A DNA stretch of 8,351 bases, from assembly GCA_021818125.1 (NCBI GenBank), contig JAKAFG010000084.1:1-8351 (forward strand). Direction: 5' to 3'. Numbering within the stretch: the stretch's first letter is position 1; each line of letters opens with the position of its first letter. This DNA is from Pseudomonadota bacterium (GTDB lineage: Bacteria > Pseudomonadota > Gammaproteobacteria > Acidithiobacillales > Acidithiobacillaceae). Of this stretch, positions 1 to 5,760 are shown one piece after another. Under the pieces are notes generated by a model. The model was not told where the DNA came from. It did not search any database and was given only the letters and a program-made list of their open reading frames with translations. The position numbers were made by a program, and so were the translations under genes.

Positions 1-211
1 ACATATCGCAGTATCGGAGCCATCCCATTGACGCCTGCCCACCCGCCGCTGATTTGTGCGTAAGCGAGCCTACGGCGCCGAACATTGAATAGCGCGGAGA
101 CCGACCATGTACTGCCCTCATTCGGGCCGCGTGCCTTATACCCCAACGCTTGCAAACGCAGTTCATACCGACTAGTCTGTATGCGCAATCACGCACAATT
201 TGGAGACATTT
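1..211. other. Upstream region, no supported gene
   Basis: I see no convincing coding region here. Frame 1 is open from the window edge to a TAA at 61-63 and could be the last 20 codons of an upstream gene, but nothing in it is recognisable. A weak sigma-70-like pair lies at 85-90 (TTGAAT) and 108-113 (TGTACT) with a 17-base spacer. A second weak pair is at 150-155 (TTGCAA) and 173-178 (TAGTCT), also 17 bases apart. Either could serve the gene starting at 212. Both are poor matches and I would not rely on them. Confidence 0.35.
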
Positions 212-745
212 ATGACCATCCTGCAAATCATCACGCCGGAGAAAGCATCCGGCAGGACCGCCGATCTGTACCAGGAAATCGAAGGTGCTTTCGGACGGGT
301 TCCCGCCGTCGTGCAAGTTTACGGATCGAGCCCGGCGCTTCTCGCCCAACAGTGGGAGGGCATCCAATACTACCGCCACCATCCCCGCCTCGGAGCGGCG
401 TTGTTGGCCACTATCCGTATGTTGATTTCCCAGGCCAACCACTGCGATTACTGTGTAGGCTTCAATGAGGCCATGCTGATCAACCATCTGGGCCAAAGCC
501 CTGAAGCGGTGGTAGCCACCAAGCGAGATCCAGGTTCGGCACCCTTGAGCGACCGGGATAAGGCCATGCTCCTGCTGGTGCTCAAAGCCGTGCAGACACC
601 GGCATTGTTGACACGGGAAGATGTGGAAACGGTGCTTACCCACGGCTGGACGGAGAGTGATGTCCTGGACGCGGTGGTGCATGGCGCCCGCAATCAGACG
701 GCAGATGTCATCATCAATGCCTTCAAGGTAGAGCGAGATTTTTGA
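212..745 (+). CDS. AhpD/carboxymuconolactone decarboxylase-like protein
   Basis: A 177-residue protein of the AhpD-like alpha-helical superfamily, which includes peroxidase-related enzymes and gamma-carboxymuconolactone decarboxylase. The ATG at 212 is preferred because GGAGA lies 5 bases upstream (202-206); a TTG four codons earlier would overlap that ribosome site. The core has the family pattern of a hydrophobic helix followed by a CxxC pair: C78-D-Y-C81, in the context ISQANHCDYCVGF. In AhpD-type enzymes the CxxC cysteines are the redox pair and a histidine follows three residues after the second cysteine. Here that position is N85, so the usual proton-relay histidine is absent. The N-terminal half (LYQEIEGAFGRVP) and the C-terminal VVHGARNQTADVIINAF segment are typical of the peroxidase-related subgroup. 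No signal peptide, so probably cytoplasmic. It stands alone, convergent with the DsrE-family gene. Family call is firm; substrate is unknown. Confidence 0.85.
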   Translation: MTILQIITPEKASGRTADLYQEIEGAFGRVPAVVQVYGSSPALLAQQWEGIQYYRHHPRLGAALLATIRMLISQANHCDYCVGFNEAMLINHLGQSPEAVVATKRDPGSAPLSDRDKAMLLLVLKAVQTPALLTREDVETVLTHGWTESDVLDAVVHGARNQTADVIINAFKVERDF

Positions 746-770
746 GCATCCGGATCTGGTGCGCCCTTCG

Positions 771-784
771 AGGGGCATGCCCCT
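771..784. repeat. 14-bp perfect palindrome after the AhpD-like gene
   Basis: AGGGGCATGCCCCT is a perfect palindrome starting 26 bases after the stop codon at 745. As RNA it would form a short GC stem with almost no loop and no following U tract, so it is at best a weak terminator. It could equally be a protein-binding dyad or chance. Confidence 0.4.
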
Positions 785-915
785 GTGCCTCACGCCAAAA
801 ACCTAGCGCCTCTTGCGCCTGGGGTAGGACGGTTTGCAGGAACTGCCGGTCAATGGCCTGACTTGCCCGACCGCTGGCCTGAGGATGCTGATCAAGCAGA
901 AGGCGGCGACCAGCG

Positions 916-948
916 ATTCCCGCGCTACCAGGAATCCAGCGCGGGAAT
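916..948. repeat. REP-like inverted repeat (11-bp arms)
   Basis: ATTCCCGCGCT (916-926) and AGCGCGGGAAT (938-948) are perfect inverted arms around an 11-base loop. Read on the minus strand, the element begins GTCATTCCCGCG and ends CGCGGGAATC. This resembles the short palindromic REP-type repeat scattered between genes in many proteobacteria. It lies between two convergent genes, where such elements often terminate transcription or protect mRNA 3' ends. Assignment to a dispersed family is from memory of the motif; copy number in this genome is not visible. Confidence 0.6.
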
Positions 949-952
949 GACC

Positions 953-982
953 AATGACGGCCTTGTTCAGTGTTCCGTCATT
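953..982 (-). terminator. Hairpin at the end of the DsrE-family gene
   Basis: AATGACGG (953-960) and CCGTCATT (975-982) form a perfect 8-bp stem with a 14-base loop. The last base of the downstream arm belongs to the stop codon of the minus-strand gene (TAA, plus-strand 982-984). There is no U tract, so intrinsic termination is uncertain. Together with the 916-948 hairpin it makes two consecutive structures at this convergent gene end. Confidence 0.45.
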
Positions 983-1473
983 TACGGCTTTAGATAGTCA
1001 AAGCCGTGCTGTTCCAGTTGCATGATGCGGCCAATGCCGGCGGGAACTATCACCGCTTGGGGTACCAGTTCGGGCAAATGCCCGTCTTTGGCCATCGCCT
1101 TCATGGTATTATGGCATGCATCGAACTCAACCCCTTCCGCGTTGAGCGACTGAATGAATGCCGCGACGGGGCTGCCTTTCAGCAGCATTTTCAACCCCGG
1201 CCCAAATGCCACGACCACGATCTGAAGATTGTCCTGGCCAAAGTAATTCAAGACCTGTTGGGCGGAATTCAGGGCCTCCTTCCATCTCGCTGGATCACCT
1301 TCGCTGACTTGCACGAGCAGGTGCTTGGTCGCGAAGGGGTGGTCATGCAGATATGTGGGGTGGTCGAAAGACCAGGTCTTGAGCATGGACACGTTGGCCA
1401 TTGCCGCGCCGGTATGGCCCAACATGACGACCAGCATAAGTCCGAGCATGCAGTTCAGGAACGTTTTTTTCAT
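982..1473 (-). CDS. Secreted DsrE/DsrF-family (COG1416-like) protein
   Basis: A 163-residue protein. The ATG at 1473 is chosen because AAGGAGAG lies just upstream; an in-frame start at 1500 would add nine residues before this site. The N-terminus is a clear Sec signal peptide: MKK, a hydrophobic stretch to about residue 20, then AMA with cleavage after A26. The mature part has the DsrE-like layout of alternating strands and helices (HLLVQVSEGD, LQIVVVAFGPG) and a single conserved cysteine, C120, in DACHNTMKAM. The ending VPAGIGRIMQLEQHGFDYLKP-type segment is characteristic of the periplasmic DsrE family common in sulfur oxidisers. DsrE relatives bind or transfer sulfane sulfur through cysteine, so a sulfur-carrier role in the periplasm is likely but inferred. 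A strong sigma-54 promoter match lies upstream at 1606-1623, which links it to the sox genes on the other strand. Confidence 0.87.
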   Translation of the reverse strand: MKKTFLNCMLGLMLVVMLGHTGAAMANVSMLKTWSFDHPTYLHDHPFATKHLLVQVSEGDPARWKEALNSAQQVLNYFGQDNLQIVVVAFGPGLKMLLKGSPVAAFIQSLNAEGVEFDACHNTMKAMAKDGHLPELVPQAVIVPAGIGRIMQLEQHGFDYLKP

Positions 1474-1506
1474 GCGATTCTCTCCTTGATGTGAGCGCAC
1501 TAAATT

Positions 1507-1517
1507 CAGACGGTCTG
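1507..1517. repeat. Small dyad in the dsrE-like leader
   Basis: CAGAC (1507-1511) and GTCTG (1513-1517) are perfect inverted arms around one base. It falls inside the predicted untranslated leader of the DsrE-family gene, between the sigma-54 start point (about 1596) and the ATG at 1473. With a one-base centre it cannot fold as a hairpin, so it would be a protein site if functional. May be chance. Confidence 0.3.
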
Positions 1518-1605
1518 CAAATTCATAACCCGTCGTGTTTTCTGGTTCTGATTAGAATTAAATTGCCAACCGGCAAACATCACGTTTTCACACGCAAAGA
1601 CTCGC

Positions 1606-1623
1606 AAGCAACGTTTATGCCAA
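1606..1623 (-). promoter_or_regulatory. Sigma-54 (-24/-12) promoter for the DsrE-family gene
   Basis: Read on the minus strand the sequence is TTGGCATAAACGTTGCTT. It matches the sigma-54 consensus (TTGGCACG-N4-TTGCW) at TTGGCA and TTGCT, with the exact spacing between the invariant GG and GC. The -12 C is at plus-strand 1608, which predicts a start point near 1596 and a leader of about 123 bases to the ATG at 1473. Such promoters need an AAA+ activator bound upstream, and two dyads lie directly upstream (1626-1660). Confidence 0.75.
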
Positions 1624-1625
1624 AT

Positions 1626-1660
1626 CGGGTTGCTGTCACAACCCGTTACAACGGGGTAAC
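1626..1660. promoter_or_regulatory. Overlapping dyads upstream of the dsrE-like sigma-54 promoter
   Basis: CGGGTTG (1626-1632) and CAACCCG (1639-1645) form a perfect 7-bp inverted repeat around a 6-base spacer. It overlaps CCCGT (1642-1646) / ACGGG (1651-1655) and GTTAC (1645-1649) / GTAAC (1656-1660). On the minus strand, GTTGTAAC and GTTGTGAC recur 10 bases apart. The block sits about 30 to 64 bases upstream of the predicted start, closer than most sigma-54 enhancers but consistent with activator binding. Which protein binds is not known. Confidence 0.5.
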
Positions 1661-2031
1661 CATGGGTCGCCGATTTACGGTTTGATGGCCCAAACGGGTA
1701 CCAGTTGGCCCTTTTTGGCCATCTGGGCCATTTTCTGCGCCGGGTCTGCGCAGCCGTCGGAAGGCCTGAAATGGATATCGAGGCCCCGGCGCTGGCCACC
1801 ATCAGGGCGTATTCATGGCCCGGCAACATCCGCCAGCTCAAGAATATCGTCGAACGGCTGGTAGTGCTCAATCGGAGCGGCACCATACTTGCGACCGAGA
1901 ACAAAACCCACTTCAACCAGAGCCAGGCCGCCATTCTGCTCGGCATCAGCCGCAAGCAACTGCGCACCCGCATGAAAAACCTCGGGCTCATCGGCGACCA
2001 CGAGGATTTGCTGGGCAGCGAGAAGGAATAA
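1660..2031 (+). pseudogene. C-terminal relic of a sigma-54-dependent activator (NtrC family)
   Basis: The open frame after the stop at 1657-1659 carries only the end of an NtrC-type activator. Recognisable similarity starts near 1720-1730 (HFLRRVCAAVGRPE), the part just after the AAA+ core. It continues through the lid motif WPGNIRQLKNIVERLVVL (WPGN starts at 1816) and ends with a Fis-type DNA-binding helix-turn-helix, NQSQAAILLGISRKQLRTR (from 1915). The receiver domain, Walker A, GAFTGA and Walker B regions are absent in all frames, and no ribosome site precedes any start. In addition, the roughly 40-50 residues normally found between the lid and the Fis helix are nearly gone, with SGTILATEN running almost straight into NQSQAA. 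I read this as a 5'-truncated and internally deleted gene. It lies between two sigma-54 promoters. In Acidithiobacillus caldus a sigma-54 two-component regulator controls sox, so this may be its remnant. Confidence 0.75.
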
Positions 2032-2070
2032 ACCCGGCAGTTATCCGCGCGGGCTGCGGGGCCGTCCGCA

Positions 2071-2124
2071 TTGGCTCGTTTGGCACAACTTGGCCCGTCC
2101 GTTGGACCTCTTGGTTCTTCCAAG
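2071..2124 (+). promoter_or_regulatory. Phased TTGG repeats and a dyad upstream of sox (possible enhancer)
   Basis: TTGG occurs at 2071, 2080, 2090, 2102 and 2111, steps of 9, 10, 12 and 9 bases, roughly one helical turn each. The last copy is part of a perfect dyad, CTTGG (2110-2114) and CCAAG (2120-2124) around 5 bases. The block is about 95 to 145 bases upstream of the predicted sox sigma-54 start (near 2217), the usual distance for an activator-binding enhancer. Function is inferred from position and pattern only. Confidence 0.35.
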
Positions 2125-2189
2125 CACCGCCATGATGATGTCCTTGGCGAAAACTATAAACAAAACGGCGGTCTACCTTCTCGCCAATG

Positions 2190-2206
2190 TTGGCACGAAA
2201 CATGCC
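2190..2206 (+). promoter_or_regulatory. Sigma-54 (-24/-12) promoter for soxYZ
   Basis: TTGGCACGAAACATGCC contains the full -24 consensus TTGGCACG (2190-2197) and ATGC (2202-2205) at the -12 position, with the exact GG-to-GC spacing required by sigma-54. The -12 C is at 2205, so transcription should start near 2217, giving a leader of about 141 bases before the GTG of soxY. There is no comparably good sigma-70 promoter; an AT-rich run at 2149-2166 contains TATAAA but lacks a matched -35. Confidence 0.8.
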
Positions 2207-2313
2207 TTTGGTATGGCCGTGAGGCGTTGCATGCGCCGAAAAGGGACGACTTGATCAAGGCACCTACGGTTCCCCAAGCCGACATGTCGCCTTATCGTGA
2301 TACCCGGATCCCC

Positions 2314-2327
2314 GACCATCTTTGGTC
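2314..2327 (+). promoter_or_regulatory. Small hairpin in the soxY leader
   Basis: GACCA (2314-2318) and TGGTC (2323-2327) form a perfect 5-bp stem with a 4-base loop, followed by TTT, about 30 bases before the soxY start. It could affect mRNA stability or translation, but it is short and may be chance. Confidence 0.25.
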
Positions 2328-2357
2328 TTTATGAAGTCATACAAAAAGGAGTCGATT

Positions 2358-2864
2358 GTGAGCGAGAAGATAAAACGCCGCGATTTTCTGCACGGCGCTG
2401 TAACGACGGCAGCGATCATGGCAACTGTCGGTACGGGTCTGGTGCGCCCTCGTCTGGCACTGGCGGACGATGTCCAAGGCTGGCCGGCCAAGGCCTTCGA
2501 CGCCAAGACCCTGTCCGAAGCCCTGAAAGGTGCCGGGGTACCCGTCACCGTCCCGGCTTCCAGCAAGGTGCACCTATCGGTGCCCACCATTGCCGAAAAC
2601 GGGGGGGCGGTGCCGCTGAGTGTCGATGTGGACTCGCCGATGACGGCCGATGATTACATCGAGACCATCTATCTATTCGTAGATAAAAACCCTTTGCCAC
2701 TCGCCTCCCAGTTCAACTTCACGCCTGCCAACGGTAAAGCCAGCATGCAGGAGCGTATCAAGATGGCCAAGACCTCCAGCGTGCGCGTGGTCGCTAAGAC
2801 CAACAAGGGCGAACTGCTGGGCGCGGTCAAGCTTGTCAAGGTCACCGTCGGCGGCTGCGGCTAA
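2358..2864 (+). CDS. soxY: Sulfur carrier protein SoxY
   Basis: SoxY is the periplasmic subunit that holds sulfur substrates covalently during thiosulfate oxidation, working as a SoxYZ heterodimer. The GTG at 2358 is chosen because AAAGGAG (2345-2351) precedes it by 6 bases; an in-frame ATG at 2331 lacks such a site. The 168-residue product starts with a twin-arginine signal (KRRDFLHGAV), a hydrophobic stretch and ALA before the likely cleavage at A36/D37. The mature part has the SoxY beta-sandwich with VHLSVPTIAENGGAVPLSV. The carrier cysteine is C167 in a C-terminal GGCG. The family motif is usually written GGCGG, so this protein ends one glycine early with cysteine as the penultimate residue. 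First gene of the sox run, 35 bases before soxZ and behind the sigma-54 promoter at 2190-2206. Confidence 0.95.
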   Translation: MSEKIKRRDFLHGAVTTAAIMATVGTGLVRPRLALADDVQGWPAKAFDAKTLSEALKGAGVPVTVPASSKVHLSVPTIAENGGAVPLSVDVDSPMTADDYIETIYLFVDKNPLPLASQFNFTPANGKASMQERIKMAKTSSVRVVAKTNKGELLGAVKLVKVTVGGCG

Positions 2865-2899
2865 CGAATTTCACAGACACAATCATCGAGGACTCATCC

Positions 2900-3232
2900 A
2901 TGGCAGAGAATATTGGTCATCCCATGACCCGCATGCCCTCTTCGGCAAAGAAGGGGGAGATCATCGAGGTACGTTCCCTCATTTTGCATCCCATGACTAC
3001 GGGGCTTAGCAAAGATAAAGCGGGCAAGATCATTCCCGCCCACTTCATCCAGACCGTAGATGTGACTTTCAACGATAAGCCACTGATGAATGTGGACTGG
3101 AGCACGGCGATCAGCGCCAACCCGTTTTTGGCTTTCAAGATGCGGGCAGAGGAAACGGGCACCTTGAGCATAAGATGGAAGGATAACAAGGGCGGCGATT
3201 GGAGCGCCCAGGCCAAGATTACCGTGAGCTAG
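2900..3232 (+). CDS. soxZ: Sulfur compound-chelating protein SoxZ
   Basis: SoxZ is the partner of SoxY and supports the swinging C-terminal arm of SoxY as it visits the Sox enzymes. The ATG at 2900 follows GAGGA (2888-2892) with 7 bases between. The 110-residue length is normal. The conserved start SAKKGEIIEVRSLILHPM, then GKIIPAHFIQTVDVTFN and the ending WKDNKGGDWSAQAKITVS are all typical SoxZ features of an Ig-like beta sandwich. It has no signal peptide, as expected: SoxZ is carried out of the cell by the Tat-exported SoxY. It lies 35 bases after soxY, so the two are surely co-transcribed. Nothing is missing or unusual. Confidence 0.95.
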   Translation: MAENIGHPMTRMPSSAKKGEIIEVRSLILHPMTTGLSKDKAGKIIPAHFIQTVDVTFNDKPLMNVDWSTAISANPFLAFKMRAEETGTLSIRWKDNKGGDWSAQAKITVS

Positions 3233-3315
3233 CAGTTTGCGGACACGGCGGATCACTCCGATTCGCCTTTTCTACCCATCAAGATGCACGCCATTTCCGC
3301 AATCTGGAGGCAAAC

Positions 3316-3861
3316 ATGTCTCAAACGTACCGCAGAGCCCTTGTGGGCATGATGCTGGGGATCCTTTTAGTGAGTGGCCAGGCCATCGGTGCCGAGGGTC
3401 GCGCGGGGCCGACCGTTTCCGCTCCAGTGTTGGGCATGCCACCCATCTCCCTCAACTCCCCCCTCTATGTGGTGGATGTGCAGCCGGGCGTTACTCCGGA
3501 ACAGATAAAAATCGCCATACAGACCGCTGCCGAGGGGGAAAACATGAACCTCGTCGGCACGCTGAATATACAGCGCGGATTGCAACAACGGGGCATAAAA
3601 AGCAAAGACACTTATGTCATTTACGAAGTATGCAATCTTGTGTTGGGGGCCAAGATCCTGGCTGGCACGCCGGAATTCGGCGCTTTCGCGCCCTGCAAGA
3701 TCGTGCTTTTTGAGACCAAGGGCAAGCTGAAGCTGATGACCTACCTACCCACCTACGCGCTCAAGTATTTCCCCAAAAACGCCGAGGCGCAGAAGGTCGC
3801 GCAGGAACTGGATAACCAGATCATCCACATCATGAAACAAGCGGCCACAGGCGGCTTTTAA
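3316..3861 (+). CDS. Secreted DUF302-family protein between soxZ and soxB
   Basis: A 181-residue protein. The ATG at 3316 follows TGGAGG (3305-3310) with 5 bases between. The N-terminus is a Sec signal peptide: RR, a hydrophobic stretch from about residue 9 to 21, and AIGA with cleavage near residue 26. The rest matches the DUF302 fold. Its marker is the pair of segments YEVCNLVLGAKILAGTPEFG (C106) and APCKIVLFETKGKLKL (C127), equivalent to the family pattern CNP...PC. The two cysteines are likely close in space and could form a redox or metal site, but the family's function is not established. It sits within the sox run, 83 bases after soxZ and 26 bases before soxB, so a role linked to sulfur chemistry in the periplasm is probable. 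The insertion between soxZ and soxB replaces the place often held by soxA. Confidence 0.85.
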   Translation: MSQTYRRALVGMMLGILLVSGQAIGAEGRAGPTVSAPVLGMPPISLNSPLYVVDVQPGVTPEQIKIAIQTAAEGENMNLVGTLNIQRGLQQRGIKSKDTYVIYEVCNLVLGAKILAGTPEFGAFAPCKIVLFETKGKLKLMTYLPTYALKYFPKNAEAQKVAQELDNQIIHIMKQAATGGF

Positions 3862-3887
3862 ACAATATATACGAGGAGGGTTTGTAC

Positions 3888-5618
3888 ATGAAATTGACGC
3901 GTCGTGATTTTATGCAGATGCTGGGATTGGCCGGTGCGGCGGGCTTTTTGGCCCCCGGCGCCATCCAGGCGGCCTGGGGCGGGGAGGGGGACCCTTACGA
4001 GATTCCCGACTACGGCAACGTGACGCTTCTGCACATGACGGACTCCCATGCCCAACTCCTGCCGGTGTGGTGGCGCGAGCCCGACACCAACATCGGGGTG
4101 GGACCGGTCCTCAACCAGCCGCCCCACCTCTGCGGCCAATGGATGCTGGATGGCTATGACATCAAGGGCGGGACACGGAACGGTTATGCCTATACCTGCC
4201 TGGACTACGACACCCTCGCCCACCGCTTCGGCAAGACCGGCGGCTACGCCTACATCGCAAGCCTGGTGAAGCGCTATCGGGAGGCACGCGGCGACAAGGT
4301 GATCATGCTTGACGGCGGCGACTCCTGGCAAGGGTCGGCCACCTCCCTGTGGACCAAGGCCGCCGACATGGTGGGGGCCCAAAACCTGCTGGGGGTGGAC
4401 TATTTCGTCGGCCATTGGGAGTTCACGTACGGACAGAAGCGGGTCGATGAGCTGGTCAAGAAGAGCCTCAAGGCCAAGTTCCTGGCGCAGAACATTTTCA
4501 GCGCCACTTGGGAAGAGTTGGTCTTTAAGCCCTACGCCATTCACGAGGTCAGCGGTCGGAAGATCGCCATCATCGGCCAGGCATTCCCCTTCACCCCTAT
4601 TGCCAACCCGCGTTACATGATCCCGGACTGGACCTTCGGCATCCACCCCGGGCACATGCAGAAGATGGTGGACGAGTGCCGCAAGGACCATCAGGCCGAC
4701 CTGGTGGTGGTGCTCTCCCATAACGGCGCCGATGTGGACAAGAAAATGGCCGCCCAGGTGCAGGGCATCGACATCATACTCGGCGGCCACACCCACGATA
4801 TCATGGGCCCCCGGCCCTTCAAGGTCGGCAAGACCCTCATCATCAACACCTCTACCAACGGCAAGGTGCTAGCCCGCTTCGACCTCGACGTGGGCAAGGG
4901 CAAGCTCAACGGCTTCCGCTTCCACTACCTGCCGGTCTTCTCCAACCTCATCCAGCCTGACCCGGAGATGGCCGCCTACATCGAGAAGGTGCGTGCCCCT
5001 TACAAGGACAAGCTCGCCGAACCGCTCGCCGTCACCGAGAGCCTCCTCTACCGGCGCGACAACTTCAACGGCACCTTCGACCAGTTGATCTGCAATGCCC
5101 TCATGCAGGAGATGGACTGCGAGGCCGCTTTCTCCCCTGGTTTCCGCTGGGGTTACTGCAAGCTGCCCGGCGAGACCATCACCATGGAGGACCTGATGAG
5201 CCAGACCGCCATCACCTACCCCCAGGTGACCATCACCGAGTACACCGGCGCGCAGATCAAGAACATCATGGAGCAGGTCGCCGACAACATCTTCAACAAG
5301 GATCCCTACTATCAGCAGGGCGGCGACATGATCCGGGCCGGTAACATCCAGTATGCTTTCGACCCTGACCAGCCCATCTTTCACCGCTGCAGCAACATGA
5401 TGGTCGGCGGCAAACCCATGTCTTCCTCCAAAAAGTACAAGCTGGCCGGCTGGGCACCGACCACCGCCCCTGTGGAGGGTAAGCCCGTCTGGGACGTGGT
5501 TGCCAATTGGCTCCGGTCCCAAAAGACCGTCCGTGTCGACAAGCTCGATCTGCCACGCCTCGCCAACGACATGAAGACCAATCACGGAATTGCATTTCCC
5601 AAAGAGTATGGTCTTTAA
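3888..5618 (+). CDS. soxB: Thiosulfohydrolase SoxB
   Basis: SoxB releases sulfate from the thiosulfonate bound to SoxY's cysteine, in the periplasm, using a two-manganese centre. The ATG at 3888 follows GAGGAGGG (3873-3880); a TTG two codons earlier is too close to it. The 576 residues begin with a twin-arginine signal (TRRDFMQMLGLAG, cleavage near A28). The metallophosphoesterase motifs are complete: TDSH (D52, H54), GGDSWQG (D145), the SoxB-specific GHWEFTYG (175-182, H176 and E178) in place of the GNHE of nucleotidases, SHNG (H278) and GGHTHD (H301, H303). A 5'-nucleotidase C-terminal domain follows from about residue 345 to the end. Length is normal and no residue looks altered. Codon usage is more GC-rich than the flanking intergenic DNA. 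It closes the sox run; soxA and soxX are not in the window. Confidence 0.97.
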   Translation: MKLTRRDFMQMLGLAGAAGFLAPGAIQAAWGGEGDPYEIPDYGNVTLLHMTDSHAQLLPVWWREPDTNIGVGPVLNQPPHLCGQWMLDGYDIKGGTRNGYAYTCLDYDTLAHRFGKTGGYAYIASLVKRYREARGDKVIMLDGGDSWQGSATSLWTKAADMVGAQNLLGVDYFVGHWEFTYGQKRVDELVKKSLKAKFLAQNIFSATWEELVFKPYAIHEVSGRKIAIIGQAFPFTPIANPRYMIPDWTFGIHPGHMQKMVDECRKDHQADLVVVLSHNGADVDKKMAAQVQGIDIILGGHTHDIMGPRPFKVGKTLIINTSTNGKVLARFDLDVGKGKLNGFRFHYLPVFSNLIQPDPEMAAYIEKVRAPYKDKLAEPLAVTESLLYRRDNFNGTFDQLICNALMQEMDCEAAFSPGFRWGYCKLPGETITMEDLMSQTAITYPQVTITEYTGAQIKNIMEQVADNIFNKDPYYQQGGDMIRAGNIQYAFDPDQPIFHRCSNMMVGGKPMSSSKKYKLAGWAPTTAPVEGKPVWDVVANWLRSQKTVRVDKLDLPRLANDMKTNHGIAFPKEYGL

Positions 5619-5627
5619 CCTGGCAAA

Positions 5628-5702
5628 CCTGAGCTCCAGGGAGACAATGGCGGCATAATGTTTCGCCGGGGGCAGCGCTACGGAGGATTCCTGGAGCTCA
5701 GG
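5628..5702. repeat. 13-bp perfect inverted repeat between soxB and the Dsb-like gene
   Basis: CCTGAGCTCCAGG (5628-5640) and CCTGGAGCTCAGG (5690-5702) are exact reverse complements separated by 49 bases. In RNA they would close a large stem-loop starting 10 bases after the soxB stop; the loop contains a smaller GGCG...CGCC stem. There is no U tract, so this is more likely an mRNA-stabilising or processing structure, or the ends of a small inserted element, than a classical terminator. Confidence 0.6.
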
Positions 5703-5760
5703 GATCCGCACCATCGCCGATCCGGTCTACATCGGTTGGGTCTTGAAAAAGGGAGAATCC

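Noticed and set aside
785..997. Small open frame in the convergent intergenic region
   Set aside because: It reads through the REP-like repeat and the hairpin, has no ribosome site and no recognisable sequence.
2080..2096. TTGGCACAACTTGGCCC as a second sox sigma-54 promoter
   Set aside because: The GG-to-GC distance is one base short of the spacing sigma-54 requires. The sequence is better read as part of the TTGG repeat block.
1506..2123. Minus-strand 205-codon open frame across the activator relic
   Set aside because: It is antisense to the recognisable WPGN and Fis helix-turn-helix motifs and has an unlikely composition.
3858..4796. Minus-strand 312-codon open frame inside soxB
   Set aside because: It is a GC-driven shadow of soxB, which is complete with all catalytic motifs on the plus strand.
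5659..5760. N-terminal extension of the Dsb-like protein in the same frame
   Set aside because: The frame is open back to a stop at 5656-5658, but it lacks an ATG or GTG start. The ATG at 5761 has a good ribosome site and directly begins a signal peptide.
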